A program made the position numbers and the translations under genes. Source: DLKC01 sp002478885 (lineage in GTDB: Bacteria; Bacteroidota; Bacteroidia; Chitinophagales; Chitinophagaceae). Taken from it: a DNA stretch of 64,000 nucleotides. Below the pieces are notes generated by a model. The model saw nothing but the letters and a program-made list of their open reading frames with translations. It did not search any database and was not told the origin of the DNA. The DNA lies in the NCBI GenBank assembly GCA_046329585.1, contig JAXLUI010000001.1, positions 1,922,001 through 1,986,000 of the forward strand, in the 5' to 3' direction. Below are positions 17,451-25,724 of the stretch, in pieces (the stretch's first letter is position 1; every line of letters starts with the position of its first letter).

Positions 17451-17503
17451 TGTGCGACGCAACAGCTGATGCCAGGTAGTGCAACAGCCGGCTCCTGGAA
17501 AAA
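17451..17503. repeat. Palindromic element family, single right end
   Basis: TGTGCGACGCAACAGCTGAT is followed by GCCAGGTAGTGCAACAGCCGG, the standard outer part of a right end. It stands between divergent infA and the Crp-like gene. With the left end at 15084-15110 it brackets rpsD, rpsK, rpsM, rpmJ and infA. Confidence 0.75.
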
Positions 17504-17637
17504 TCAATTAAAATTTCAGCAAATATTTAAAACAGGATAACCGGGTAACCCTTTTTAGGATTATTTTGCAACAATCGTAAATGTTCATCGCTCAACTTAC
17601 CTGCCCCGGGGATAAGTTATCGCCAAACTATTTAGTC

Positions 17638-18351
17638 ATGAAGCAAGTAACTCCGGAGATTAGTTGCGTGGAATGTAATGCTAAACTCCATTCCATCTTT
17701 CACAAAATGCAGCTCCAGGAGCTGGAAAACCTGGATGGATTAAAATCGTGCGGTCATTATAAAAAAGGTCAATACATTTTTACCGAACGCGGCAACCCGC
17801 TGGGTCTGTTTTGCATCAATCGCGGCAAGATAAAACTTACCGCTACCGGCGAAAATGGCAAAGAACAGATTCTGCGCCTGTTAAAAGAGGGTGATGTTAT
17901 TGGCTATCGCTCCCTTATTTCCAACGACAGGTACCATTGTTCCGCGGTGGCAATCGAAGATTCCTCGGTATGTTTTATACCAAGATCGGCGTTCAATAAC
18001 TTGATTAAAGAGAACAGCGCGGTAAGCTATGAGGTAATGAAACTTTTAAGCGATAACCTGAAAAAAGCAGAACGGCAAATCGTTTCTCTTGCCCAAAAAA
18101 ATGTGCGGGAACGAATGGCGGAAGCGCTCCTGTTTTTCAAAGCTTCCTATGGCATAAATACCGAAGACAAAACGCTGAATGTCGCTTTAAGCCGGGAAGA
18201 GATCGCTGATTTTGTAGGCACTTCAACCGAAACAGCCATACGGCTCTTGTCTGAATTCAATGGCGACGATCTTATAAAACTACATGGCAAAAAGATACAG
18301 ATCACCAATGTGGAAGGGCTTATAAAGACAGCCGGACTGGAAGATCACTAG
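17638..18351 (+). CDS. Crp/Fnr-family transcriptional regulator
   Basis: From the ATG at 17638 the protein has 237 residues (an ATG 57 bp upstream is also in frame). The cyclic-nucleotide-type sensor beta-roll lies at about 15-130 (YKKGQYIFTERGNPLGLFCI), with a long dimer helix after it and a C-terminal winged helix whose recognition part is LSREEIADFVGTSTETAIRL. The N-terminus has CVEC (Cys10, Cys13 of the short form) and two further cysteines (LKSCGHY, LGLFC). A metal or redox sensor is possible, but the canonical FNR four-Cys spacing is not present. The next gene on the strand is a possible hemerythrin-like protein, which suggests an O2/NO/redox circuit. Confidence 0.88.
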   Translation: MKQVTPEISCVECNAKLHSIFHKMQLQELENLDGLKSCGHYKKGQYIFTERGNPLGLFCINRGKIKLTATGENGKEQILRLLKEGDVIGYRSLISNDRYHCSAVAIEDSSVCFIPRSAFNNLIKENSAVSYEVMKLLSDNLKKAERQIVSLAQKNVRERMAEALLFFKASYGINTEDKTLNVALSREEIADFVGTSTETAIRLLSEFNGDDLIKLHGKKIQITNVEGLIKTAGLEDH

Positions 18352-18457
18352 ATGTAAGGGCTTCGCCTAAACATGACGAAAATCATATTTGGGCTTTTCC
18401 TTTATCATCTTTTGCTGATGAAGCTAAGAATAGATTTGCTCCAGCAAATTTTTTCCC

Positions 18458-19024
18458 ATGTGTGTCACGATTCAAAAGTACCAGGTAGCCGTTAACAGGT
18501 TTCAACTGGAAATTTATCCTGCCGTGCAATATGCCCTCGAAGCAATCAACACCATTGAGGCCGGGGTGCTGGACGAACAATATATTTCTGCAGTTAACAA
18601 CCTGCAAAAGGAGTTTCATTCACTGGAAACCTTTGAACGGAAACTGATTTTCCCGGCGGTGCTGTCGCTTTTTGACGAGAATGGAAAAGAAAAGCAGTTT
18701 ACACCCGACATTGCCGAAATATTAAACCTCTGCATCGCAAAAGAAGAACGGCTTTCCACATATGTCGACGAAATAAAATCTATGCTGGAGGGCGAAACGG
18801 AGAGGGAATCTAACACCAGTATCGATCCATGGCACCTGCGCATGCAGCAACTTTCCGATATTTTTCTTAACCGTTTTATGCCGGCACGGCAGCAGTGGAT
18901 CCGCCTGCTGCTTCAGCTCGAATCTTCAGGTCACGCTTTCAAAACATCGCATGGTATCTGCACCTGCGGCAGGTATGCTGCGGATGTTGAGAAAGAAGCG
19001 CCCGGGAAACAACAGCACCAATAG
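18458..19024 (+). CDS. Helical protein, possibly hemerythrin-like; function unknown
   Basis: I do not recognise this 188-residue protein firmly. It is predicted all-helical and soluble, with FHSLETFERKLIFPAVLSLF at about residues 53-72, which resembles the HxxxE...FP helix of hemerythrin HHE proteins such as RIC/ScdA. A second histidine-bearing helix (DPWHLRMQQLSDIFLNRF) lies near 120-140. The full set of iron-ligand histidines is not evident, so it may be a degenerate or different helical bundle. The C-terminus has HGICTCGRY, a small CxC motif. It follows the Crp/Fnr-type gene by 106 bp in the same direction, and linkage of the two is the best functional clue. Confidence 0.6.
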   Translation: MCVTIQKYQVAVNRFQLEIYPAVQYALEAINTIEAGVLDEQYISAVNNLQKEFHSLETFERKLIFPAVLSLFDENGKEKQFTPDIAEILNLCIAKEERLSTYVDEIKSMLEGETERESNTSIDPWHLRMQQLSDIFLNRFMPARQQWIRLLLQLESSGHAFKTSHGICTCGRYAADVEKEAPGKQQHQ

Positions 19025-19138
19025 CCGATCTGCACTGTTACCAGTAAATGGTTTATTTACCAAACTTAAATGCCGCTCATTGGCACCTTGTGCATCCTGC
19101 ACCTGTTGCGGCTTATGCGGTGGCGGGATTGACTTTAA

Positions 19139-19240
19139 GTAATACCTGCTTAATACCTGGGGAATACCTGGGGAATACAAAAGTGTACCATCCTTCGATC
19201 ATCCTTCGATCATCTTTCGCTCATCCTTCGTCCGGTCCTG
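19139..19240. repeat. Short tandem repeats, noncoding
   Basis: Two tandem runs lie side by side. One is GGGGAATACCT-type units (TAATACCTGGGGAATACCTG and on), the other four units of CATCCTTCGAT-type 11-mers (19188-19234). They fall in the 568-bp gap 19025-19592, which also contains the second murI-flank copy. No gene is seen. Confidence 0.8.
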
Positions 19241-19274
19241 ATTTAATGCTTTGCTTTAACCCATGACGATTGCC

Positions 19275-19562
19275 CGCCGGAACCGGCGTGTTGTTGCATG
19301 GCAAGGGGGTAGTATATAGGGAAAAGTGAATGGGTTGGGGTGCTGCCACAGGCCGCATAAAATTAATACATCCCGCTAAAATAAGCAAGTATGATCCGGG
19401 CCTTCCGGCTGTTCCGTAATGCGCAGAACGCACAAGGGAGTGACACAACCGGCGATGCCACCTGCACAGCAGCTGGTTGCAAAAATCTACGCCCGGGCAA
19501 GGAAGGTTCAACCGATATCAACAGGCTTCGATGTAAGGGGACGGCCATAAAAAACAGCGGCA
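19275..19562. repeat. Second copy of the murI 3' flank
   Basis: This matches 7640-7925 in the same orientation with many substitutions and a few small indels. It includes a type II right end of the palindromic family at about 19430-19465. The match stops abruptly in sequence corresponding to murI codon about 256. Confidence 0.85.
19508..19562 (-). pseudogene. Fragment of a murI 3' end
   Basis: The minus strand encodes AAVFYGRPLTSKPVDIG and a TGA stop. The functional murI ends AAVFYGSPLKSKHVDIG with TAA. Three of 17 residues differ and the stop codon differs. Nothing of murI is seen upstream of this fragment, so it is a gene remnant carried by the duplicated block. Confidence 0.8.
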
Positions 19563-19592
19563 ATCTTTAGTAAGCAACAGCTTTACGTTTAC

Positions 19593-20840
19593 CTATTCAT
19601 CATTCCTGAACAGGTGATATTTGAAGCCGGTTATCAAACCTGCGCTGTGTATTTTTTGATCAAACATTTGCATGCTCGTAGTAATATATGAAAGCCTGGA
19701 CCTGAAATAAGGCTCAGCAAAAACGGTGAACCTGTCGTTGATTTTTTTAGAAACCGATGTGCTTAAATACAGGCTTACACCTGTATTTCCCTTATAAACA
19801 TTACCGCTGCCGATAGCTGTACCCGAACCGTCAATACCGGGGATTACCCCACTATATTTTGATGCTATATTTAAAAGCACGCCTGCATTGATGGCGGTAA
19901 GTAGTTTGCCGCTGCCCAATTTATAGCCTAAAATAAAAGGCACATCAATACTTTTATAACGCGAATGCATATTCCCGCCTGTTAGTATGCTGTCGCTGCT
20001 CAATGTGTATGCTTCGTTAACAACGGCATAATGTACACCTGCTTTTGCAACAAGTCGTTTTCCTATATTAAAATTCAGCCGTGCGCCCATACTCCACGAA
20101 AATTGCATCCCGGCGGAATTTTCCAGGAGTTGGGCATACACCGGATGATCAGAACTAAAACTATTAAAAGGCAAATCGGGTGAAACAAAAAACTCAACAG
20201 AAAACTTTGTAACATCGTCGGGCATCATTTGCCCTGCTGTTACAGAATCGCTTTCATCACTTGAAGTCAAATCCGTCTTTGATGTACTGTCTGGCAACAT
20301 AGCAACAACCGGGCTGGTCTTTTCTGCAGGAGCAGGAGCATAAGGCTGCGCAATTTCCTGCGGCTTTTTTCCGGTGGTTTTAACGCCAACGCTATCCTTT
20401 GATTCCTTTGGCAAACCGTCATCATTATCCTTGCGCTTTATCGCATCTTGTAGCGCTTTATATTTTTTTAGAGATGGTTCATTCACAGGGCCATCTTTAC
20501 CGTTGCGAACCTCACCGGTATACGCCTTTTCTGCGTCGCTGGAATCGGGCCTTTTTGTAATTGTTTCCGGAATAGTCTTACCAATTGCATTGTCCATTTT
20601 TCTAAGGGAGTCAACCACCGATAGGGGCACAACAGCAACAGTTGGTTCTTTCAGCATAAAAAGCCCGCCGACGGCTACAGCAACAATAAGCAGGAGAGAA
20701 AAGAAATACCACCGCGGAATAAAAAATATAACGCGCCTTTTCTTTTTACCATTAATTCTATCCCACATATCAGCAGGTACCTCAGCCTCTGAATGCGCAA
20801 AGGCCGCCCTGAAATATGCATCAAAATCTTTCTCAGTCAT
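19593..20840 (-). CDS. Membrane-anchored protein with C-terminal outer-membrane beta-barrel-like domain, sigma-factor partner
   Basis: The 415-residue product begins with a short acidic cytoplasmic-type segment (TEKDFDAYFRAAFAHSEAEV), then a single transmembrane helix at about 44-63. A long low-complexity Lys/Pro/Ser linker (about 85-200) follows, and then a C-terminal domain of about 210 residues with alternating aromatic strands (NFNIGKRLVAKAGVHYAVV, FAEPYFRSRLSYITT) typical of PorT/OmpA-like barrels. Its ATG overlaps the TGA of the ECF sigma gene by 4 bp, so the two are translated together. The N-terminal part may act as an anti-sigma segment; this is inferred from position and layout, with no standard zinc anti-sigma motif present. 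Confidence 0.75.
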   Translation of the reverse strand: MTEKDFDAYFRAAFAHSEAEVPADMWDRINGKKKRRVIFFIPRWYFFSLLLIVAVAVGGLFMLKEPTVAVVPLSVVDSLRKMDNAIGKTIPETITKRPDSSDAEKAYTGEVRNGKDGPVNEPSLKKYKALQDAIKRKDNDDGLPKESKDSVGVKTTGKKPQEIAQPYAPAPAEKTSPVVAMLPDSTSKTDLTSSDESDSVTAGQMMPDDVTKFSVEFFVSPDLPFNSFSSDHPVYAQLLENSAGMQFSWSMGARLNFNIGKRLVAKAGVHYAVVNEAYTLSSDSILTGGNMHSRYKSIDVPFILGYKLGSGKLLTAINAGVLLNIASKYSGVIPGIDGSGTAIGSGNVYKGNTGVSLYLSTSVSKKINDRFTVFAEPYFRSRLSYITTSMQMFDQKIHSAGLITGFKYHLFRNDE

Positions 20841-21379
20841 GATGCTGCCGGGATTTTATGAATGAATAAAATTTGTTCCTGCAGCAATCGCCGTGCCTTT
20901 AGCAATTGCGTGCGGCTGGTGGATGGATCAATGCCAAGCATAGATGCAATATCATTATGACTGTATCCTTCAATAGCATAAAGATTAAAAACAAGGCGAT
21001 AGCCATCGGGCAGCGCATGTACCAGTTTCATAAGCTCCATTTCACTCAAATTCGGAATAACAAAATCTTCACCGGGCGACTGCTGTGTTTCATATTTTCC
21101 GGGATCAACCAACTTCAACCGGCTTTTCTTCACATACCGAATGGCACAATTAACAACAATTTTTTTGAGCCAGCCTTCAAAAGAGCCCTCCCCTTTGAAT
21201 TGGTTAATGCAGGAAAAAATATTGATGTACGATTCCTGCAAAATGTCTTCAGCTTCGGCTTTGTCGCGGGCATAACGAAGAGAAACTGCCATAAGCCTGC
21301 CTGCATATTGTTCAAATAACAGTCGCTGGCAAGCGGCATTTTTCATTCTGCAGCCTTTGATTATTTCAGCTTCGCTCAA
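20837..21379 (-). CDS. ECF-type RNA polymerase sigma factor
   Basis: The 180-residue protein has region 2 (RYARDKAEAEDILQESYINI, about 35-55) and region 4 with its helix-turn-helix (LPDGYRLVFNLYAIEGYSHN, then DIASMLGIDPSTSRTQLLKA). The conserved Bacteroidota beginning SEAEIIKGC is only included if translation starts at the TTG at 21379; the first ATG (21346) would cut it, so I favour TTG. It is co-translated with the downstream membrane protein gene. The family redirects RNA polymerase to envelope or stress genes; the signal is unknown. The upstream gap 21380-21757 holds only the terminator at 21693-21736 and AT-rich sequence. Confidence 0.93.
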   Translation of the reverse strand: MSEAEIIKGCRMKNAACQRLLFEQYAGRLMAVSLRYARDKAEAEDILQESYINIFSCINQFKGEGSFEGWLKKIVVNCAIRYVKKSRLKLVDPGKYETQQSPGEDFVIPNLSEMELMKLVHALPDGYRLVFNLYAIEGYSHNDIASMLGIDPSTSRTQLLKARRLLQEQILFIHKIPAAS

Positions 21380-21692
21380 ACTATTTATTTATTTCACTTC
21401 AAATTTCTGTGTCCCGGACTTATCAGCATTTTTGTATAGCCGGCTTCCTGTTCACTGTGCGGCATTACTTGCGACGCTCCTTTCAGCTGTTTCCTTTATG
21501 GCATCAGGGCCTTCGCCCGTTACAAGACGACATTTGCTGTAGTAAAAAATTTCAACTCATTTTCAAGGTCAGCTAATCTTTAAGATACGATCAGTATTAC
21601 ATGGAAAAGAAGCCCGATGCTGCAATTATTTTACGGTGCAACGGCTAAATTGATAATCCGGTGAAATCATTGCTTATAACAGATACCATAGC

Positions 21693-21736
21693 CCAAAAAA
21701 ATGTTGCCTGCAGAAAGAAATTTCCTGCAGGCAACA
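21693..21736 (-). terminator. Rho-independent terminator after the carboxylate-amine ligase gene
   Basis: On the minus strand GTGTTGCCTGCAGG pairs with CTGCAGGCAACA around a loop of about 10 nt, followed by TTTTTTTGGG. It lies 22 bp past the ligase stop. Confidence 0.9.
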
Positions 21737-21757
21737 CGCTAAATCCATCAGTCTATG

Positions 21758-22867
21758 TTAAGGCACCAAAAACTGGTCGTGTATGTAGTCAACCACGCTG
21801 GTAAGTTTCCCTGTTTGCTCAAATACCGCAAGCTGCCTGTCTGCCCCGGTCCCGTTGTCAAGTATTTTCTGAACAAGATTAATCGCATGCCGGCTGCCCA
21901 GGCTGTCAACTACATCGTCTACAAAATCGAGCAATTCGTAAATAAGCACCCTCGTGTTAACTTCACTTTCTTTTCCAAAATCAATGAGTGTTCCATCAAT
22001 TCCGTAGCGGCTGGCCCGCCATTTATTTTCATTCAATAAAGCGCGCTGATACATCATGAAATTCATATTCTGGCTCCTTAGCTTATAAAGCTTGGCACAG
22101 ATGGCCTGGAATAAACCGGCGATGGCAATGGTTTCATTGATGGTCATGGGCACATCGCAAATGCGAAATTCAACAGTGTTAAAGAAAGGATGCACCCGCA
22201 GGTCCCACCATATTTTTTTCGCATTGTCAATGCAATTGGTTTTTATCAACAGGTTCACATAATTGTCATAAGCCTCTATGCTTTCAAAATAGTCGGGTAT
22301 TCCAGTGCGGGGGAATTTGTCAAACACTTTTGTGCGAAACGATTTGTATCCTGTTTTTCTCGCTTCCCAAAAAGGAGAGTTTGTGCTAAGCGCGTAAACA
22401 TGCGGAAGAAAATACCTGGCAGAGTTGGCAATGTGTATCGCCATCTTGCGGTCTTCCATTCCAACGTGTACATGTAAGCCAAAAATAAGATTGCTCCGTG
22501 CCGCTTCCTGGAGTTCGTTGACAATCTGGTTATAACGAACGTGATCGGTTATCAGTTGGCTTTCCCAGTGGCTGAATGGATGTGTACCAGATGCCCCTAC
22601 CCATAAACCCAGCTCACCGGCAATTTGCGAAATAGTACCCCGCAATGTTGATACATCTTTATAAGCCTCGCTAATATCCTGGCAAATATCCGTGCCAACT
22701 TCTACCACCGCCTGGTGCATTTCGGCTTTTACTTTGTCCTTTATTACTTTCTGGCCCTCTGTCACAATTTTTTGTTCATGACTCTTTAATTCTCTTGTGC
22801 CGGGGTCAAGCACCATATACTCTTCTTCAACACCCAGGGTAAAATGTTTATAATTGAGGTGAGCCAT
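21758..22867 (-). CDS. Carboxylate-amine ligase, GCS2/YbdK family
   Basis: This 369-residue protein belongs to the glutamate-cysteine ligase type 2 family. The N-terminal LGVEEEYMVLD (about 12-22) and the central NLIFGLHVHVGMEDR are the family's ATP/metal-binding signatures. The family forms amide bonds between a carboxylate and an amine using ATP; YbdK has weak gamma-glutamylcysteine synthetase activity, but the true substrates of most members are unknown. Upstream on the same strand (130-bp gap with a repeat end) is an ATP-grasp ligase gene, and divergent to that is an esterase gene. A terminator closes this side. Confidence 0.92.
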   Translation of the reverse strand: MAHLNYKHFTLGVEEEYMVLDPGTRELKSHEQKIVTEGQKVIKDKVKAEMHQAVVEVGTDICQDISEAYKDVSTLRGTISQIAGELGLWVGASGTHPFSHWESQLITDHVRYNQIVNELQEAARSNLIFGLHVHVGMEDRKMAIHIANSARYFLPHVYALSTNSPFWEARKTGYKSFRTKVFDKFPRTGIPDYFESIEAYDNYVNLLIKTNCIDNAKKIWWDLRVHPFFNTVEFRICDVPMTINETIAIAGLFQAICAKLYKLRSQNMNFMMYQRALLNENKWRASRYGIDGTLIDFGKESEVNTRVLIYELLDFVDDVVDSLGSRHAINLVQKILDNGTGADRQLAVFEQTGKLTSVVDYIHDQFLVP

Positions 22868-22929
22868 TATAATTAACTGGTTTGATTGTTTATTTTATGA
22901 ACCGGTATCTGCTGAATAATGAATTGAAC

Positions 22930-22995
22930 GTACAAGTGTGCGACGCAACGGCCGCCTGGTTGAAAAACTACAGGCCGGCCCATGCATTAAAACTT
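22930..22995. repeat. Palindromic element family, single right end
   Basis: GTACAAGTGTGCGACGCAAC is an exact copy of the consensus right end, followed by a degenerate outer part (GGCCGCCTGG, then GGCCGGCCCATGCA). It lies between the ATP-grasp and ligase genes. Confidence 0.8.
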
Positions 22996-22997
22996 TT

Positions 22998-23954
22998 TTA
23001 TGGATATAAATCCTGCTGCTGCGTGCCTCTCTTAAGATACTCGCCCCAGGTAAGGTTGTCCTTTCCGGGTTGTTGCGAGAGCGCCTTTTCAATTGCGTAA
23101 TCCGCGGCCGTTTCCACCACCCATGCAAAGTTCTCTTCGCCCACGCTGTTGCGGTCGGCATCGGGAGCAGGGTTGCAGAAATCAATGGCATAAGGTACGC
23201 CATCGCGCAGGGCGAGCTCAACGGTATTAAAATCGTAACCAAGATATTTGTTAATGCGCAGTACAATATCTTCCATTTGCTTCAGGCGCTCGGGCGAAGG
23301 TGTAAAATTGGCCACATAGCGCAGGTGATGCGGGTTGCGTGGCTCGTAAGGCATAATGCGAACATGCTTGCCGCCGATACAATAACAGCGGTAATATTCA
23401 TCGAACACAATTTCTTCCTGCAACAGCATTACAAGCTGGCCGGTTTCGGCGTGCTTGTCAAAAAAGTCTTCTACGCTTTTAAGCTTGTACACATTCTTCC
23501 ATCCGCCACCGGCAAAAGGCTTCATGTATGCAGGAAAACCAATGTAGTTGAATATATTTTCCCAATCGAGCGGGTAGGCAAGATTGCTGAACGAGTTGTC
23601 AGTTGTATCAGTTGGAAGATCTCTCGATGGCAGTATTACGGTCTTTGGAACAGGCACATCGATCTTAGTGGCGAGACAGTTGTTGAAGAATTTTTCATCG
23701 GCACTCCACCAGAATGGATTATTTATAACGGCGGTGCCACATAATGCAGCGTTCTTGAGGTACGCACGGTAAAAGGGAATATCCTGGCTTATACGGTCAA
23801 TGATTACTGCATATTCTGTAGCCTCGCCCTGCATTACCTTATCAATGCGCACCGGCTCTGCATATACTCCTTCTATGTTCTTGCTGTTTACTCTTTCTAC
23901 AAATGCGTGGGGGAACGTTCTCTCCTGCCCGTGAAGAATACCAATCTTTTTCAT
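22998..23954 (-). CDS. ATP-grasp family ligase of unknown substrate
   Basis: From the ATG at 23954 (an upstream TTG adds two residues) the product has 318 residues. The ATP-grasp fold is seen from about residue 90: FPAYMKPFAGGGWKNVYKL forms the lysine and glycine-rich lid, MLLQEEIVFDEYYRCYCIGG the adenine-binding and substrate strand, and ALRDGVPYAIDFCNPAPDAD the metal-binding strand. The N-terminal 85 residues (GILHGQERTFPHAFVERVN) form the pre-grasp part. It resembles RimK/Ddl-like peptide ligases in layout, but I cannot assign a substrate. Its neighbour is the second ligase (GCS2), so the two may act in one small-peptide pathway. Confidence 0.85.
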   Translation of the reverse strand: MKKIGILHGQERTFPHAFVERVNSKNIEGVYAEPVRIDKVMQGEATEYAVIIDRISQDIPFYRAYLKNAALCGTAVINNPFWWSADEKFFNNCLATKIDVPVPKTVILPSRDLPTDTTDNSFSNLAYPLDWENIFNYIGFPAYMKPFAGGGWKNVYKLKSVEDFFDKHAETGQLVMLLQEEIVFDEYYRCYCIGGKHVRIMPYEPRNPHHLRYVANFTPSPERLKQMEDIVLRINKYLGYDFNTVELALRDGVPYAIDFCNPAPDADRNSVGEENFAWVVETAADYAIEKALSQQPGKDNLTWGEYLKRGTQQQDLYP

Positions 23955-24032
23955 ATGCAATTGATTATAGGTTTTGAATGTGGTTAGAGAGCCAATTTAA
24001 AGAAACTAATCTGAATTCACAGCAATTCACAA

Positions 24033-24899
24033 ATGAAAATTCTTTTTGTACCAGTGAAAACCAGTTTCCTTACTTTTGAAACTATGGCTGATGCGAAACT
24101 GACTGCTGGAAATATTCTTACCGAACAAAATCTTATTCTGTCCAAACATCTCGAAAGGGAAGTGATCTTTGATGCTTACCTGCCTTTACATATTGCGGAA
24201 AACGCAACTATTGGTTTGCTGCTTATAAACGATGGACAGGATCTTCCTAAAATGCATTTCGATCACCTGCTCGACGGATTGATTCAATCGTCACAAATGG
24301 AGCCGCTTATTTGTATTGGCATACACTGTGGCGAAGACCGCAAGATGGAATATGGCACTGTTTCTGAAAAAGACTACAAAGGCCGCGGTGCAAAAGCTCC
24401 TGCTTATTCCAGGTTTATTTTTGAAGAATTGCTCCCAATCATCCGCAGAAAATACAAAATAGAGGCATTTCGTGAAAAGTCTTTTGCTGGCTTTTCGCTC
24501 GGTGCGCTAAGCGCATTGGATATCGTATGGAACAACCCTTTTGAGTTCTCAAAAGCTGGCTTATTCAGTGGCTCTTTCTGGTGGCGCGACAAAAGCTATA
24601 AAGATGGATACGACGATGCCGTAAACCGTATCATGCACAAGATTATTCGGAATGGCAAATATGCACCGTGGCTCAAATTCTTTTTCGAATGCGGCGCACT
24701 CGACGAAACCAAAGACCGCAACAACAATGGCATCATCGATTCGATAGATGATACGCTTGACCTTATCGACGAGCTAAAAAACAAGGGCTACACCGATGAA
24801 TCCATTCACTACCTCGAACTGGAAGACGGCCATCACGATGTGTACACCTGGGGCCGGGCATTCCCTGAATTTTTAAAATGGGGCTGGGGCAAAAAGTAA
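24033..24899 (+). CDS. Esterase of the enterochelin-esterase/esterase D type (alpha/beta hydrolase)
   Basis: The 288-residue protein has an alpha/beta hydrolase fold. LLLINDGQDL (about 62-71) is the oxyanion-side strand, FAGFSLGALSALDIVW (about 151-166) carries the nucleophile serine in GFSLG, and the C-terminal LEDGHHDVYTWGRAFPEFL carries the catalytic histidine. An aspartate-rich insert (KDRNNNGIIDSIDDTLDL, about 230-247) resembles a calcium loop; this is unusual for the family. It has no signal peptide, so it is cytoplasmic. It is divergent from the ATP-grasp gene with a 78-bp shared gap, suggesting joint regulation. Confidence 0.85.
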   Translation: MKILFVPVKTSFLTFETMADAKLTAGNILTEQNLILSKHLEREVIFDAYLPLHIAENATIGLLLINDGQDLPKMHFDHLLDGLIQSSQMEPLICIGIHCGEDRKMEYGTVSEKDYKGRGAKAPAYSRFIFEELLPIIRRKYKIEAFREKSFAGFSLGALSALDIVWNNPFEFSKAGLFSGSFWWRDKSYKDGYDDAVNRIMHKIIRNGKYAPWLKFFFECGALDETKDRNNNGIIDSIDDTLDLIDELKNKGYTDESIHYLELEDGHHDVYTWGRAFPEFLKWGWGKK

Positions 24900-24901
24900 A
24901 T

Positions 24902-24990
24902 GTATTTGTACCCGGCATCTGATCGCTGTGGCGGCGGCTGTTGCGCGATAGTGCCGGCTTATCCGGCATCGCACGCTTGTACTTTAAATC
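24902..24990. repeat. Palindromic element family, single left end, subtype III
   Basis: GGCTGTTGCG and TCGCACGCTTGTAC flank a 23-bp internal palindrome (around GTGCCGGCTTATCCGGCA). A right end at 25725-25780 lies on the other side of the next gene. Confidence 0.75.
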
Positions 24991-25009
24991 ATCTGTTGAT
25001 CAGATGAAA

Positions 25010-25531
25010 TTATTTTTTCCGCCTGTACTCGAGATCAAAATCGGTTTTCCATGTTTTACCTTCATCAACTGAGCTTTCACCAAATTGTCGCACTTTGTCG
25101 TTGCTTAATTTTGAAAAAGTCATCCGGAGCATCTTGATTGAACCATCCTGCTGTTGCTCATTTTTTGTAGTGAGTATCATCTTACCGTCGGTAAACACGC
25201 CATCGCTGTAATAAGTAACAGAGCCGGTATTATCAACCCAGGTCTGCTGCCATTTGTTATTGGTTGTATTAAATGTGTTGAAGCTTTTCCCCTTGTAACC
25301 CATGGTTGTGCTTGTCCAGTTTTCCAGGATAACACAGCTGTCGAGAATCAATTCAATTTTACTGTCACCGGCCTTTTTCCCTGAAGGAGCAAATGCTTCC
25401 CAATCGCCCAGCCAGAAATCAAATTGGCGAAAGGCCGCGTTTGTTTGACAGGGGCCTTGCGCAGGCTGCTGCGCACCGGACATATTATGAGCAAAAATTA
25501 TAAGCACTATGCAGCTTAGCAATCTTTTCAT
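25010..25531 (-). CDS. Secreted DUF1579-like protein of unknown function
   Basis: From the ATG at 25531 the product has 173 residues with a signal peptide (about 1-19, ending MSGAQ). The mature part begins with FDFWLGDWEAFAP, the typical opening of DUF1579/THAP4-nitrobindin-like calycin domains, and continues as alternating beta strands (WQQTWVDNTGSVTYYSDG). A frame extension to 25618 exists but lacks any signal sequence. Function is unknown. It is bracketed by inverted ends of the palindromic family (24902-24990 and 25725-25780). Confidence 0.8.
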   Translation of the reverse strand: MKRLLSCIVLIIFAHNMSGAQQPAQGPCQTNAAFRQFDFWLGDWEAFAPSGKKAGDSKIELILDSCVILENWTSTTMGYKGKSFNTFNTTNNKWQQTWVDNTGSVTYYSDGVFTDGKMILTTKNEQQQDGSIKMLRMTFSKLSNDKVRQFGESSVDEGKTWKTDFDLEYRRKK

Positions 25532-25724
25532 GGCAGTTGTATTTTTTTGGCAACACTGGTATTTTTTAATGCCTGCTAAATTAATTTGCTTCCCCGGGCA
25601 ATGCACAAAAAAAAGCATGAAATGGAAGTTATAGTAACCGAAACATGATTTATAAGTCCCGTGGAAATACGGCAGGCAGCAATCCGGATGTTGAGTTCCA
25701 TAGCAGGTTCCGCAGAATTAATAC

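Noticed and set aside
17638..18351. Assignment as a true FNR [4Fe-4S] sensor
   Set aside because: Cysteines are present, but the spacing does not match the four-cysteine FNR pattern.
19221..19563. Small open frames in the duplicated murI flank
   Set aside because: They are out of frame with the murI remnant and their counterparts in the 7.6-7.9 kb copy are not conserved as proteins.
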